DNA from: an uncultured Colwellia sp.
GTDB lineage: Bacteria; Pseudomonadota; Gammaproteobacteria; Enterobacterales; Alteromonadaceae
Assembly: GCA_913058395.1 (NCBI GenBank)
Contig: CAJXQI010000020.1
Coordinates: 31,254-95,253 of the forward strand
DNA: 64,000 nucleotides
Direction of reading: 5' to 3'
Of this stretch, positions 55,927-64,000 are shown piece after piece. Every line of letters starts with the position of its first letter. The first letter of the stretch is position 1. A program made the translations under genes and the position numbers. Under the pieces are notes generated by a model. That model saw only the letters and a program-made list of their open reading frames with translations. It ran no database searches and was not told where the DNA came from.

Positions 55927-56802
55927 CTATCTAGCCATCATAATAGCCGGAGCTTCAGGTTCATCTTTTCTCAGTAAGTTCTTAATTTCAATAATGCGTT
56001 CTTCGTTTTCATTTTCTTTATGAAAAGCGCTAAATAGCTCTCGTTCAAATGACGGTAGTGCACTTATTTCGAAAAGTGTACCTTCTTCAATAAAAGGTTT
56101 TGCTAGCATATCAGGTAGATATGCACTTCCACCGCATTGCAACATAAGATCTAATGCTATTCGAGCAGTACTGGTTCTAATTGCTGGAATAGAAATACCT
56201 TTAACTTCTTTAGCATGCCAATTAATAAAGCTTGTGCCCCAATCAATCATAATATAACGCTTAACTTCTGACGGTGTTATAATTTTATTTTGGAATGTTG
56301 TCACAGGTATCAATTTGAACATGTGTAATGATTCAATTTTTAACTCTTCAACTTTAGGTGGGTCAAATAAGATAGCAACATCGAGGGTGCGCTCCAATAG
56401 CTGCCGAGTTAACTGCTCTCGTGACAAAATTTCTGCAATTAAACTAATATGGGGCTGATCAATATATATTTTTGAAATCGCATCGTGAATATAAACATCC
56501 CAAGTGTTTGGTGTGCCTGCAATAGATATTTGCGTCACTTGCTCTGAAGTTAGTGCCACATCCTGCTTCGCCATTCTTAACGTATTTAGCATACTTTCGG
56601 CGTGAGGAACCAGCCTTTCTCCTGCTAATGTTAGCTGAATATTATTCCTTGCTCTTTGAAACAAGGTAACGCCAAAATATCGTTCTAGTTGTCGTATCCT
56701 AGTGCTTACAGCTGCTTGAGTCAGATACAAGTTTTCTGCTGCTTTACCAAAATGTCGGCAATCTTTAACTTCCAAAAAAGTTTTAATTAATTCAATGTCC
56801 AC
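55927..56802 (-). CDS. hdfR: LysR-type regulator HdfR
   Basis: A 291-residue LysR-type DNA-binding regulator. The N-terminus DIELIKTFLEVKDCRHFGKAAE with LYLTQAAVSTRIRQLE is nearly that of E. coli HdfR (MDTELLKTFLEVSRTRHFG), which represses flhDC. The effector domain is present and complete. The start is a GTG with AGAGA seven bases upstream. It is divergent from maoP across 101 bases, as in E. coli. This species is unlikely to have flhDC, so its target differs. Confidence 0.88.
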   Translation of the reverse strand: MDIELIKTFLEVKDCRHFGKAAENLYLTQAAVSTRIRQLERYFGVTLFQRARNNIQLTLAGERLVPHAESMLNTLRMAKQDVALTSEQVTQISIAGTPNTWDVYIHDAISKIYIDQPHISLIAEILSREQLTRQLLERTLDVAILFDPPKVEELKIESLHMFKLIPVTTFQNKIITPSEVKRYIMIDWGTSFINWHAKEVKGISIPAIRTSTARIALDLMLQCGGSAYLPDMLAKPFIEEGTLFEISALPSFERELFSAFHKENENEERIIEIKNLLRKDEPEAPAIMMAR

Positions 56803-56903
56803 GTTGCTATCTCTTATCGATACGATAATTATTATTTGTTGTACAGCTTGTTAACTTAGCCGCATAATCCGCCAAATTATATACACTGTCAATAGGGATA
56901 AAT

Positions 56904-57203
56904 ATGACTTTAGTACAAGGTTTTATTCAGCAAGAGTTGTTTTATGACGATGTTCATTTCCCACGCGGATTTAGAAAATCTGGTGATTTCAGTATTGCGG
57001 AATCTGAACTACTTACCAATGTGGGAAGCCGCTTATTTTTATTAGAACAAGGTCAACGTAAGCCTGAAAATCAAGTTGAAGTGCAGTTTGTAAATATGTG
57101 TAGTTCGAAAATTGAAGGGCAAACTAAAGTTGAAGTACTTTGGCAAAAATATAAAACATTAACCAAACATAAACCTTTTCATGCGTTAAGTGGCCAAACA
57201 TAA
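56904..57203 (+). CDS. maoP: Macrodomain Ori protein MaoP (DUF413)
   Basis: A 99-residue DUF413 protein. The family core HFPRGFRKSGDFSIAE, LLTNVG, the EQGQRKPENQVE segment and the end KPFHALSG match E. coli YifE/MaoP, which with the short maoS site organises the Ori macrodomain. AGGGATAAAT precedes the ATG. It is divergent from hdfR, so the ancestral arrangement is kept. The first 20 residues are diverged. Confidence 0.9.
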   Translation: MTLVQGFIQQELFYDDVHFPRGFRKSGDFSIAESELLTNVGSRLFLLEQGQRKPENQVEVQFVNMCSSKIEGQTKVEVLWQKYKTLTKHKPFHALSGQT

Positions 57204-57317
57204 GCATCAATTTTACTGTGATTACACAAATGTTATCAATGTTATGTTAGCTTATTTATTAGGATAGAGTTATTTCTAAAATATTTATATAACTAATTTA
57301 AATGCGTTGGAGAGTTT

Positions 57318-57836
57318 GTGAAGTATTTTGCTTATGGTTCAAATATGTCATTGGCACGGTTGCAAGAAAGAGTGCCAAGTGCGGTAAGACACGGGGTTTT
57401 TACACTTGTTGGACATCAATTACGTTTTCACATGGAAAGTGATGATGGCTCAGGGAAGTGCGATGCTTATCAAACAAATAATGAAGAGGATGTGGTTATA
57501 GGTGCTCTTTTTGATATGCATGAAGATGATAAGGTTTATTTAGATAGAGCTGAAAGTTTAGGTTCGGGTTACGACGCAAAAACAGTAATAGTAAGAAATA
57601 ATTTAGGCGAAACTTTCGAAGCTTTAATTTATTTTGCAATAAAAATTGATTCCTCATTAAAACCTTACGGTTGGTATTTAAATCACGTTGTTATAGGAGC
57701 AATAGAGATGAATTTACCTGCTCAATATACTGACATCATCCAAGCTACAAAATCCATTGAAGATCTAGATACGAATAGAGATGCCAAGCAACGGTCTATC
57801 TACCCAAATCATTCAAGGATGGCTTTTCAGAGCTAA
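57318..57836 (+). CDS. Gamma-glutamylcyclotransferase family protein
   Basis: A 172-residue GGCT-fold protein. The substrate loop YFAYGSNMS lies at the start and the catalytic Glu is probably in DRAESLGSGYDAK. Members make 5-oxoproline from gamma-glutamyl peptides or act on related amines. The start is a GTG preceded by GGAG at good spacing. The C-terminal ~50 residues (YGWYLNHVVIGAIEMNLP) are an extension with a Lys/Asp-rich end. The tandem repeat follows 67 bases downstream. Confidence 0.88.
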   Translation: MKYFAYGSNMSLARLQERVPSAVRHGVFTLVGHQLRFHMESDDGSGKCDAYQTNNEEDVVIGALFDMHEDDKVYLDRAESLGSGYDAKTVIVRNNLGETFEALIYFAIKIDSSLKPYGWYLNHVVIGAIEMNLPAQYTDIIQATKSIEDLDTNRDAKQRSIYPNHSRMAFQS

Positions 57837-57903
57837 ACTAAGAGGTTAGAACAAAGGGATAGAAGTAAATTGTTGGCAGGAAGCCTGATAGATATGCTTT
57901 TGT

Positions 57904-58138
57904 GCATCGACGAGCATGGATGCTTTAATGCCGTCAAGTCATGGATGGCCATGTGATCGCGACATACCGTACATCGACGTGCATGGATGCACTAATGCCT
58001 CGAAAGACAGGACGCCTGAGAGTAGGCCTGTACATACACACTCTTTCACATCCATGTGACCGCGATATACCTTACATCGACGTGCATGGATGCACTAATG
58101 CCTTGAAAGGCAGGATGTCTGAGAAAGGCCTGTACATA
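57904..58138 (+). repeat. Tandem 103-bp repeat array (three units, two incomplete)
   Basis: Unit B at 57971-58073 is complete, 103 bp. Unit C starts at 58074 and matches it for about 65 bp. Unit A at 57904-57970 matches both ends of B but lacks about 40 internal bases. Each begins CATCGACG and contains GTGCATGGATGCAC, a 6-bp-arm palindrome, then TAATGCC. A further diverged copy is at 44882-44935 on the other strand. The 93-codon plus-strand frame through the array is not considered a gene. No transposase or terminal repeats were seen. Confidence 0.8.
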
Positions 58139-58187
58139 AAAAGGCAAACCGTTATTACGTTCAATCTACGTAAAAGGTTTGCCTTAA
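58139..58187 (-). terminator. Terminator of metG (minus strand)
   Basis: AAGGCAAACC and its complement form a 10-bp stem with an inner TACGT/ACGTA stem; on the minus strand it is followed by four or five T residues. It lies about 40 bases after the metG stop. Confidence 0.7.
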
Positions 58188-58225
58188 TAATTTTCTTTCG
58201 CTGTTTAGGTGTAACGCTTTAGTTA

Positions 58226-60346
58226 TTACTTAACACGCATTCCCGCTTTAGCACCGTCATCTGGATTTAATATCCATAAGTCTTTATCGCCAGGGCCTGC
58301 GGCTAATACCATACCTTCAGACATGCCAAAACGCATTTTACGCGGCGCTAAGTTAGCCACCATAACAGTGTGCTTACCAATTAAGTCTTCTGGATTATAA
58401 GCTGATTTAATACCAGCGAAAACTTGACGAGTTTCTGTGCCTTCTTCATTAAGTGCTAAGGTTAGTTGAATTAATTTATCAGCTTTTTCAACATGTTCAG
58501 CATTAATGATTTTAACGATGCGTAAATCAATTTTAGCGAAATCATCAAATTGAATTTCTTCAGAAATTGGGTCTGCAGCTAATGGATCAGCAAGCGCAGC
58601 TGAATTATCAACTACCTTCGCAGCCTTCTTTTTCTTAGCTGGTTTTTTTTCTTCTTCTGCTGGTGCGCCACCTAAACTCTCTTTTGAAGCATCAGTCATC
58701 GCATTAACTTTATCCATATCAACACGTTGAAGCATCGCTTTAAATTTATTGATTTTATGATCAGTTAATAAGGTTTTGTGTCCTTCCCAAATAAGCTCGT
58801 CATTTAAGAAAGCCGCTGTGCTATCGGCAAGTACCGGTAGTACAGGTTTTAAATAAATCATCAGCGTGCGGAACATGTTGATACCTAATGAACAGATATC
58901 TTGTACTTCTTGTTGTTTGGTTTCGTCTTTAACAAGCTGCCATGGTTCTTTAATCGCAATATATTCATTTACTTTATCAGCAAGCGCCATTATTTCGCGC
59001 ATACCGCGGCCAAAGTCACGAGCTTCATAATGAGCAGCAATACTATCACCTGCCGCCATTACTTCATCAGCTAGCGCTTGGTTATCAATGTTAGTTGATA
59101 ACATGCCGTCAAAGCGTTTAGTGATAAAACTTGCACAACGAGAAGCGATATTAACCACTTTACCCACTAAGTCAGAGTTAACACGTTGCACGAAGTCTTC
59201 AAGATTTAAATCTAAATCATCAATTTTGTGAGTTAATTTAGTTGCGTAGTAATAACGTAAATATTCTGGATTTAAATGCGCTAAATAGGTGCTTGCTTTC
59301 ACAAACGTGCCTTTAGATTTAGACATTTTTTCGCCGTTCACGGTAACAAAACCATGAGCGAAAACCGCGGTAGGTTTACGGTAATCAGCACCTTCTAACA
59401 TCGCAGGCCAAAACAGGCTGTGAAAGTTAATAATGTCTTTACCAATAAAGTGATATAGCTCGGCGTCTGAATTTTTATTCCAGAAGCTGTCAAAGTCGAT
59501 ACTTGAGTCTCTATCACATAGGTTTTTAAAGCTGCCCATATAACCAATAGGCGCGTCTAGCCATACATAGAAGAATTTACCTGGTGCATTCGGTATTTCA
59601 AAGCCAAAGTAAGGTGCGTCGCGGCTAATATCCCATTGCTTTAAACCTTGTTCGAACCATTCAGACAGTTTATTCGCTACTTCTTCTTGCAAAGTGCCAC
59701 TGCGTATCCAGTCTGCTAGCATTGATTCAAAAGCAGGTAAGTCAAAGAAGTAGTGTTCAGAATCTTTTAATACTGGTGTAGCCCCTGAAATTGCTGAACG
59801 TGGGTTAAGTACTTCTGTTGGTGAATACGTTGCACCACAGTTGTCACAGCTATCACCATTTTCATCTTCACTTTTACACTTCGGACAAGTACCTTTTACA
59901 AATCGGTCAGCTAAGAACATGCCTTTTTCTGGGTCATATAATTGTGAAATAGTGCGGGTTTTAATATGGCCTTTGGCATGCAAAGCATTGTAAATCTTTT
60001 CAGAGTACTCTTTGTTCTCATCGCTATGCGTTGTATGGTAATTATCAAAGCTAATGTGAAAGTCATCAAATTCTTTAATACGTTCTTCACGCACACCGGT
60101 GATCATTTCTTCTGGTGTAATGCCAAGCTCTTGCGCTTTAAGCATGATTGGCGTGCCATGAGCATCATCAGCACAAACAAAGTAAGTTTCATGACCACGC
60201 ATACGTTGGAAACGAACCCAAATATCAGTTTGAATATGTTCTAATAAATGGCCAAGGTGAATCGAACCATTCGCATAAGGAAGGGCACAAGTAACTAAAA
60301 TTTTACGTTTATCTGCAGATGGTACAGATGACTTTGATAAAGACAT
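58226..60346 (-). CDS. metG: Methionyl-tRNA synthetase
   Basis: A 706-residue class I synthetase charging tRNA-Met. HLGH (the HIGH motif) is near residue 23, the zinc knuckle CPKC with nine residues to CDNC is near 145-165, and the KMSKS motif is intact ([11 protein letters not shown]). After a Lys-rich linker ([11 protein letters not shown]) comes the C-terminal tRNA-binding/dimerisation domain ([25 protein letters not shown]). It is slightly longer than the E. coli enzyme (677) through that linker. It is divergent from mrp, the order conserved in gammaproteobacteria. Confidence 0.97.
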   Translation of the reverse strand: MSLSKSSVPSADKRKILVTCALPYANGSIHLGHLLEHIQTDIWVRFQRMRGHETYFVCADDAHGTPIMLKAQELGITPEEMITGVREERIKEFDDFHISFDNYHTTHSDENKEYSEKIYNALHAKGHIKTRTISQLYDPEKGMFLADRFVKGTCPKCKSEDENGDSCDNCGATYSPTEVLNPRSAISGATPVLKDSEHYFFDLPAFESMLADWIRSGTLQEEVANKLSEWFEQGLKQWDISRDAPYFGFEIPNAPGKFFYVWLDAPIGYMGSFKNLCDRDSSIDFDSFWNKNSDAELYHFIGKDIINFHSLFWPAMLEGADYRKPTAVFAHGFVTVNGEKMSKSKGTFVKASTYLAHLNPEYLRYYYATKLTHKIDDLDLNLEDFVQRVNSDLVGKVVNIASRCASFITKRFDGMLSTNIDNQALADEVMAAGDSIAAHYEARDFGRGMREIMALADKVNEYIAIKEPWQLVKDETKQQEVQDICSLGINMFRTLMIYLKPVLPVLADSTAAFLNDELIWEGHKTLLTDHKINKFKAMLQRVDMDKVNAMTDASKESLGGAPAEEEKKPAKKKKAAKVVDNSAALADPLAADPISEEIQFDDFAKIDLRIVKIINAEHVEKADKLIQLTLALNEEGTETRQVFAGIKSAYNPEDLIGKHTVMVANLAPRKMRFGMSEGMVLAAGPGDKDLWILNPDDGAKAGMRVK

Positions 60347-60464
60347 ATAAAGTTTACATATTATTGGTGGTAATTATGCAGCGAATGGTACAGAATTTGT
60401 CATAACTTTTCATTAAGAATTATCGCCTTTATGTGATAAAGGTTAGATAAAATGCGTTTTAAAA

Positions 60465-61571
60465 ATGTTATCAAATCTTTTCTCAAAAAATAAAGCTGCC
60501 AAGCATGAGCTTGAAGCTGAAATTCAGCAAACAATTAACCACTTTCTTGATGCATATCGCTCGGTTACTTTCCCATTAGGTTTTCTCAGTGTTAGTGAAT
60601 CGCTTAGCATGGCGATGATTAAAAAAGACTTAGTTATTGAAGCTTTATTACCTTTTCCCTGCGATGGCGAGTTAAATGATGTTGCTGAGCAACTAACCGA
60701 GCTAGTGCAGCTTCCAGTTCATTTTGACGTTAATTATCAAGTAGAGCCTGTTAGACAACATGCGATAAAAGGCATTAAAAACATCATTGCCGTTTCATCA
60801 GGCAAGGGCGGTGTAGGTAAATCGACTACGGCGGTGAATTTAGCGTATGGCTTAATTGCTGAAGGCTGTAGTGTCGGTATTTTAGATGCTGATATTTATG
60901 GTCCATCAATTCCAACCATGTTGGGACTAAAAGGTGAAAAACCGACCTCAATCGACGGTAAGTTAATTACGCCACTGGAAACTGATGGATTATCTGCAAT
61001 GTCGATTGGCTTTCTTGTTGATGATGCCAACGCTACCGTTTGGCGCGGCCCCATGGCAAGCAGAGCCTTTTCTCAATTATTAAATGAAACAGACTGGCCC
61101 GAATTAGACTATTTGATTGTTGATATGCCGCCAGGCACTGGCGATATTCAACTAACGTTGGCACAACAAGTACCTGTTGCAGGCGCTTTAGTTATTACTA
61201 CACCGCAAGATATTGCTTTAGTTGATGCTGTGAAGGGCATGGCGATGTTTGAGCAAGTGAAGCTGCCGGTATTGGGCATTATTGAGAATATGAGTTACCA
61301 CCAGTGTGATAATTGTGGTCATCATTCACATTTATTTGGTGAAGGTGGCGGTGAACGTATTGCTAATAGCGCTAAAACACAGTTATTAGGGCAATTACCG
61401 CTAGATATTCGTATTCGAGAAGATGCCGACAATGGTAGCTGTTTAATAAATGAAAATAGCACTGGTGAATTGGCGCAGCTCTATCGTAAAATAGCGCGAA
61501 ATGTTGCCGCACAATTATATTATCAATTGGATATGCGCAGCCCAACAACGCCGAGTATTGTTGAAAGTTAA
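60465..61571 (+). CDS. apbC: Iron-sulfur cluster carrier Mrp/ApbC
   Basis: A 368-residue Mrp/NBP35-family P-loop ATPase that binds and hands over Fe-S clusters. The deviant Walker A is SSGKGGVGKSTTAVNLA, with DADIYGPSIP and DMPPGTGDIQLT following; the CxxC that holds the cluster is in YHQCDNCGHH. The N-terminal ~100 residues are the DUF59-like extension. No clear Shine-Dalgarno is seen. It is divergent from metG and followed by dcd. Confidence 0.95.
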   Translation: MLSNLFSKNKAAKHELEAEIQQTINHFLDAYRSVTFPLGFLSVSESLSMAMIKKDLVIEALLPFPCDGELNDVAEQLTELVQLPVHFDVNYQVEPVRQHAIKGIKNIIAVSSGKGGVGKSTTAVNLAYGLIAEGCSVGILDADIYGPSIPTMLGLKGEKPTSIDGKLITPLETDGLSAMSIGFLVDDANATVWRGPMASRAFSQLLNETDWPELDYLIVDMPPGTGDIQLTLAQQVPVAGALVITTPQDIALVDAVKGMAMFEQVKLPVLGIIENMSYHQCDNCGHHSHLFGEGGGERIANSAKTQLLGQLPLDIRIREDADNGSCLINENSTGELAQLYRKIARNVAAQLYYQLDMRSPTTPSIVES

Positions 61572-61669
61572 GTCTTTTATTTATAGATACTCAATGAAAG
61601 CGTAGAAATTTACTATTTTAAGCAGGCGTTTGGCCTGTTTTGTTAAACCTCAGCCTAAGAAGAATAATC

Positions 61670-62263
61670 ATGAGATTGTGCGACAAAGATATAGAAGAAA
61701 GTATTAGCAAAGGCGAGATTAAAATCTCGCCAACACCTGACAGTAGTATGATTTCAGGCGTTAGTGTTGATATTCGTTTAGGTAATGAATTTAGAGTATT
61801 TCAAGATCACACCGCGCCATATATCGATTTAAGTGGTCCGAAAGATGAAATGCAAAAAGCAATGAATTCAGTTATGAGTGATGAAATTTTTATTCCTGAT
61901 GGCGAAGCGTTTTTCCTTCATCCAGGAGAGCTAGCATTAGCGGTGACTTATGAGTCAGTGACTTTACCTGATAACATTGTTGGTTGGTTAGACGGTCGTT
62001 CATCATTGGCGCGTTTAGGCTTAATGGTACATGTTACTGCGCATAGAATTGATCCCGGTTGGTCAGGGCAAATAGTTTTAGAATTTTATAACAGTGGTAA
62101 ATTACCGTTAGCATTGCGTCCTAAAATGAAAATAGCGGCACTGAACTTTGAAACTATGTCATCAAGTGCCTTAAGACCTTATAACAAACGTGATGATGCT
62201 AAGTATAAAGATCAAGTTGGCGCAGTTGCTAGCCGCATTAGTCAAGATGAAAGCCAGAAGTAA
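61670..62263 (+). CDS. dcd: dCTP deaminase
   Basis: Deaminates dCTP to dUTP on the way to dTMP. The 197-residue protein begins [15 protein letters not shown], as in E. coli Dcd (so the ATG at 61670 is chosen over the one ten codons earlier; AAGAAGAAT stands upstream). Hallmarks are [20 protein letters not shown], the catalytic region [25 protein letters not shown] and [12 protein letters not shown]. It lies 98 bases after apbC and is closed by a terminator. Confidence 0.97.
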   Translation: MRLCDKDIEESISKGEIKISPTPDSSMISGVSVDIRLGNEFRVFQDHTAPYIDLSGPKDEMQKAMNSVMSDEIFIPDGEAFFLHPGELALAVTYESVTLPDNIVGWLDGRSSLARLGLMVHVTAHRIDPGWSGQIVLEFYNSGKLPLALRPKMKIAALNFETMSSSALRPYNKRDDAKYKDQVGAVASRISQDESQK

Positions 62264-62349
62264 AAACAATAGAGTTGTGTTAATTCTCCATTTAGATAAC
62301 CGTGGCTTTAATTAACTAAAAATTTATTAGTTTTCTGCTCGAAAAACAA

Positions 62350-62377
62350 AAAAGCCAACGATAAATCGTTGGCTTTT
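62350..62377. terminator. Bidirectional terminator
   Basis: AAAAGCCAACGA, loop TAAA, complement, flanked by A-run and T-run. It separates dcd from the convergent YvcK-like gene and has the same stem end as the terminators at 3252 and 14071. Confidence 0.88.
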
Positions 62378-62421
62378 TTATGACTCACTTTTATAAGTAA
62401 ATGAGTTATAAACATGAGTTG

Positions 62422-63345
62422 TTAACTTACCGCGCTAGCTTGCTTTAGTTCTGTTTCACTCTTTGCTTTTGAAATGCAAATGTTGAGGGCAGAAATTAAC
62501 TTATCTCGACTATGGTAATGACTAACCGTGTCACTGCTTAATTCGTGATGACAGACGCTTATACGCGTTGATTTCACAGTCTTATCATGGCATATCGCAC
62601 TATCAATAGGTAAACAGCCGATATTCTCTTCAATCCATGCTAGTTTTTCATCTAGAGATAAATCTGAAGCAGGACTATTTTCAGCAACTATATTATCAAT
62701 AAAAACTCGATGAGCACTGGTTTGCTTTAACGCATTACTAATATCACGTACAAGTAGTGGTGGTATAATACTGGTTAGGAAACTTCCTGGGCCCAAAATA
62801 ACTAAATCGGCATTTAGTATTGCATCAACGCAGCTCGGTAGCGTTTTAACTAACGGTGCCAACATTAAGTTTTTTGGCATCACTGGCATTTCATCAACAG
62901 ATAACTCACCAACACGACAGCGTCCTTCTGGATAAAACGCCATCAGATCTGTTGGCGTTTCAGACATTGGAAATACTTGGGTTTTAACGCCTAACAAACG
63001 GCGAACCAATTTTATAGATTCAAGCGGGCGAGAATGTATTTGTCCTAAACCGTAAAGAATTAGATTGCCAAGGTTATGACCACCCAGTTCATCTTTACCA
63101 TCAAAGCGAAAATCGAACAGTTGACTGCCGACAGACTTATCATCAACTAATTGAGTAAGACAATTACGTAAATCGCCCCATGCAATGGAGCTGCTTCGCT
63201 TTCTTAACCTACCTGTTGAACCACCATTATCAGTAGTAGTGACAATACCTGTAAGTTGATTGCCTAAAAAGGAGAGGGTAGATAGTACCCGACCTAGGCC
63301 GTGTCCACCGCCAATGGCGACAACATTGAGCTCTTTTAGCTGCAT
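62422..63345 (-). CDS. YvcK/CofD-like protein (YbhK family)
   Basis: A 307-residue cytosolic protein of the 2-phospho-L-lactate-transferase-like fold. Diagnostic blocks are GGGHGLGRVLSTL, TTTDNGGSTGRLR, GHNLGNLIL, DLVILGPGSFLTSIIPPLL and IDNIVAENS. In other bacteria the family (YvcK, YbhK) binds UDP-sugars and is linked to cell-wall synthesis and growth on gluconeogenic carbon. Single-gene unit. Confidence 0.9.
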   Translation of the reverse strand: MQLKELNVVAIGGGHGLGRVLSTLSFLGNQLTGIVTTTDNGGSTGRLRKRSSSIAWGDLRNCLTQLVDDKSVGSQLFDFRFDGKDELGGHNLGNLILYGLGQIHSRPLESIKLVRRLLGVKTQVFPMSETPTDLMAFYPEGRCRVGELSVDEMPVMPKNLMLAPLVKTLPSCVDAILNADLVILGPGSFLTSIIPPLLVRDISNALKQTSAHRVFIDNIVAENSPASDLSLDEKLAWIEENIGCLPIDSAICHDKTVKSTRISVCHHELSSDTVSHYHSRDKLISALNICISKAKSETELKQASAVS

Positions 63346-63633
63346 ATTACTATTATTTTTTTCAATTGAGCATTAACCATAACGCTAAGTATACGATAAA
63401 TAAAGCTACAAGCCACAGTTTCTGTGAGAGTAGGTAAGGTAATATAGCTAGTTTAGCGTGTATTATTTGATTTAGATTACAAATTATCGATAGCGTTTTT
63501 ATTTAATCACTGGGGATTTATCTAAAAACAGCTAATATAAACAGTTGATAAGACAAAATTTAGTCAACTTGTTCTATAAGTAATCACTTAGATAGATTCT
63601 TTTAAAAAAATGCATTATTTTTTTAAATAAGTG
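63346..63633. other. Intergenic region upstream of tRNA promoter
   Basis: Only AT-rich sequence is seen here between the YvcK-like gene and the tRNA promoter. No gene, hairpin of note or repeat was found. Confidence 0.4.
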
Positions 63634-63662
63634 TTGACAGTATCATGGTCGCTGCTTAGAAT
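63634..63662 (+). promoter_or_regulatory. Strong sigma-70 promoter of the tRNA operon
   Basis: TTGACA at 63634-63639 and TAGAAT at 63657-63662 are separated by 17 bases. The GCGCCTCG just after the -10 box is a GC-rich discriminator of the kind found at stringently controlled stable-RNA promoters, and an AT-rich stretch with A/T runs lies upstream (possible UP element). Confidence 0.85.
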
Positions 63663-63755
63663 GCGCCTCGCTTTCAAGGAGTAACTCAGTTACTTTCCTG
63701 GAGGAGAAATAGAATAGGTATTAGGCCACTTGTTTTATTTCGATGTGTTCTATGT

Positions 63756-63831
63756 GGGGCTATAGCTCAGCTGGGAGAGCGCTTCGCTGGCAGCGAAGAG
63801 GTCTGCGGTTCGATCCCGCATAGCTCCACCA
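63756..63831 (+). tRNA. tRNA-Ala (anticodon GGC)
   Basis: A 76-base cloverleaf: acceptor GGGGCTA pairs with TAGCTCC, D-loop AGCTCAGCTGGGAGAGC, anticodon stem CTTCG/CGAAG around CTGGCAG (anticodon GGC), and TTCGATCC in the T-arm. CCA is encoded. Confidence 0.97.
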
Positions 63832-63953
63832 ATATTATTTAGTAGTGTTAGTAATAACGCTAAGATAGTTAAAAAGATAAACGTAGTTGGATGCACCTTA
63901 TAGGTTGTCGGATTACATAAACAAGCCGTAAGGTTTTGTTTTATCGTTTTAGT

Positions 63954-64000
63954 GTCCCTATCGTCTAGAGGCCTAGGACACCGCCCTTTCACGGCGGTAA
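63954..64000 (+). tRNA. tRNA-Glu (anticodon TTC), 3' part outside window
   Basis: The first 47 bases of a tRNA-Glu: GTCCCTA acceptor strand, D-arm with CTAGAGGCCTAGGACA, and anticodon arm CCGCC-CTTTCAC-GGCGG with anticodon TTC. It follows tRNA-Ala by 122 bases and should share its transcript. Confidence 0.95.

Noticed and set aside
57941..58222. A 93-codon plus-strand frame through the tandem repeat
   Set aside because: It reads across repeat units and into the metG terminator, has no ribosome binding site and its translation has no protein-like pattern; the openness comes from the repeat.
1..64000. CRISPR array, prophage, integron or IS with transposase
   Set aside because: No regularly spaced direct repeats with unique spacers, no phage structural or integrase gene and no transposase frame were seen; the only mobile-looking element is the MITE.

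Overview
The window reads as chromosomal DNA of a marine gammaproteobacterium of the Alteromonadales, most likely the Colwelliaceae (Colwellia or Thalassotalea type). The grounds are AT-rich sequence, protein families such as FlgT, RcsF, MaoP and HdfR, and gene pairs shared with enterics and vibrios (pabB-nudL-sdaA, rcsF-trmO, hdfR-maoP, divergent metG/mrp). No virus, integron, transposase or CRISPR array is visible. The genus is inferred.

Layout: 0-3.2 kb holds the end of an RND efflux pump, a cytochrome b561-YceI pair and a glutathionyl-hydroquinone reductase. 3.3-8.6 kb is metabolic (sdaA, nudL, pabB, then divergent fumarase). 8.7-17.3 kb carries a secreted S9 peptidase, rmuC, a diguanylate cyclase, an NSS transporter, an MBL hydrolase and a voltage-gated cation channel with an unusually acidic filter. 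17.6-27.1 kb is the first accessory-looking block: two Ser/Asn/Gln-rich proteins, a degenerate OmpR-type regulator, a FlgH-like plus FlgT-like pair with no other flagellar genes, a lipoprotein, a small c-type cytochrome and a TPR hybrid sensor kinase. 27.1-30.3 kb has small minus-strand genes (XRE plus membrane protein, DUF1697, DUF962, LysE, VOC). 30.6-35.9 kb is sbcDC, followed by a 1160-residue FG-GAP/PKD-like lipoprotein.

40-49.7 kb mixes hydrolases, drug/metabolite transporters, a SlyD-type FKBP, a secreted amidohydrolase, an exported alpha/beta hydrolase with a beta-helix-like tail, trmO and an RcsF-like lipoprotein. 49.8-55.8 kb is the second accessory block: a symporter fused to a periplasmic binding domain, a 268-bp MITE-like element, and an overlapping pair joining an N-formylglutamate-amidohydrolase-like/DUF1704 metallopeptidase fusion with a GshB-like ATP-grasp ligase. 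Just upstream lies a small protein with a strongly acidic C-terminal tail. 55.9-64 kb is core: hdfR/maoP, a GGCT-like protein, a tandem 103-bp repeat, metG/mrp, dcd, a YvcK/CofD-like protein, and a tRNA operon (Ala-GGC, then Glu cut by the window end) behind a strong promoter.

The best candidates for undescribed biology are the ATP-grasp/DUF1704 cassette (a possible add-and-remove system for C-terminal residues), the FlgH/FlgT pair outside a flagellar locus, and the symporter-binding-protein fusion. Functions for these are inferences from family membership and gene order.
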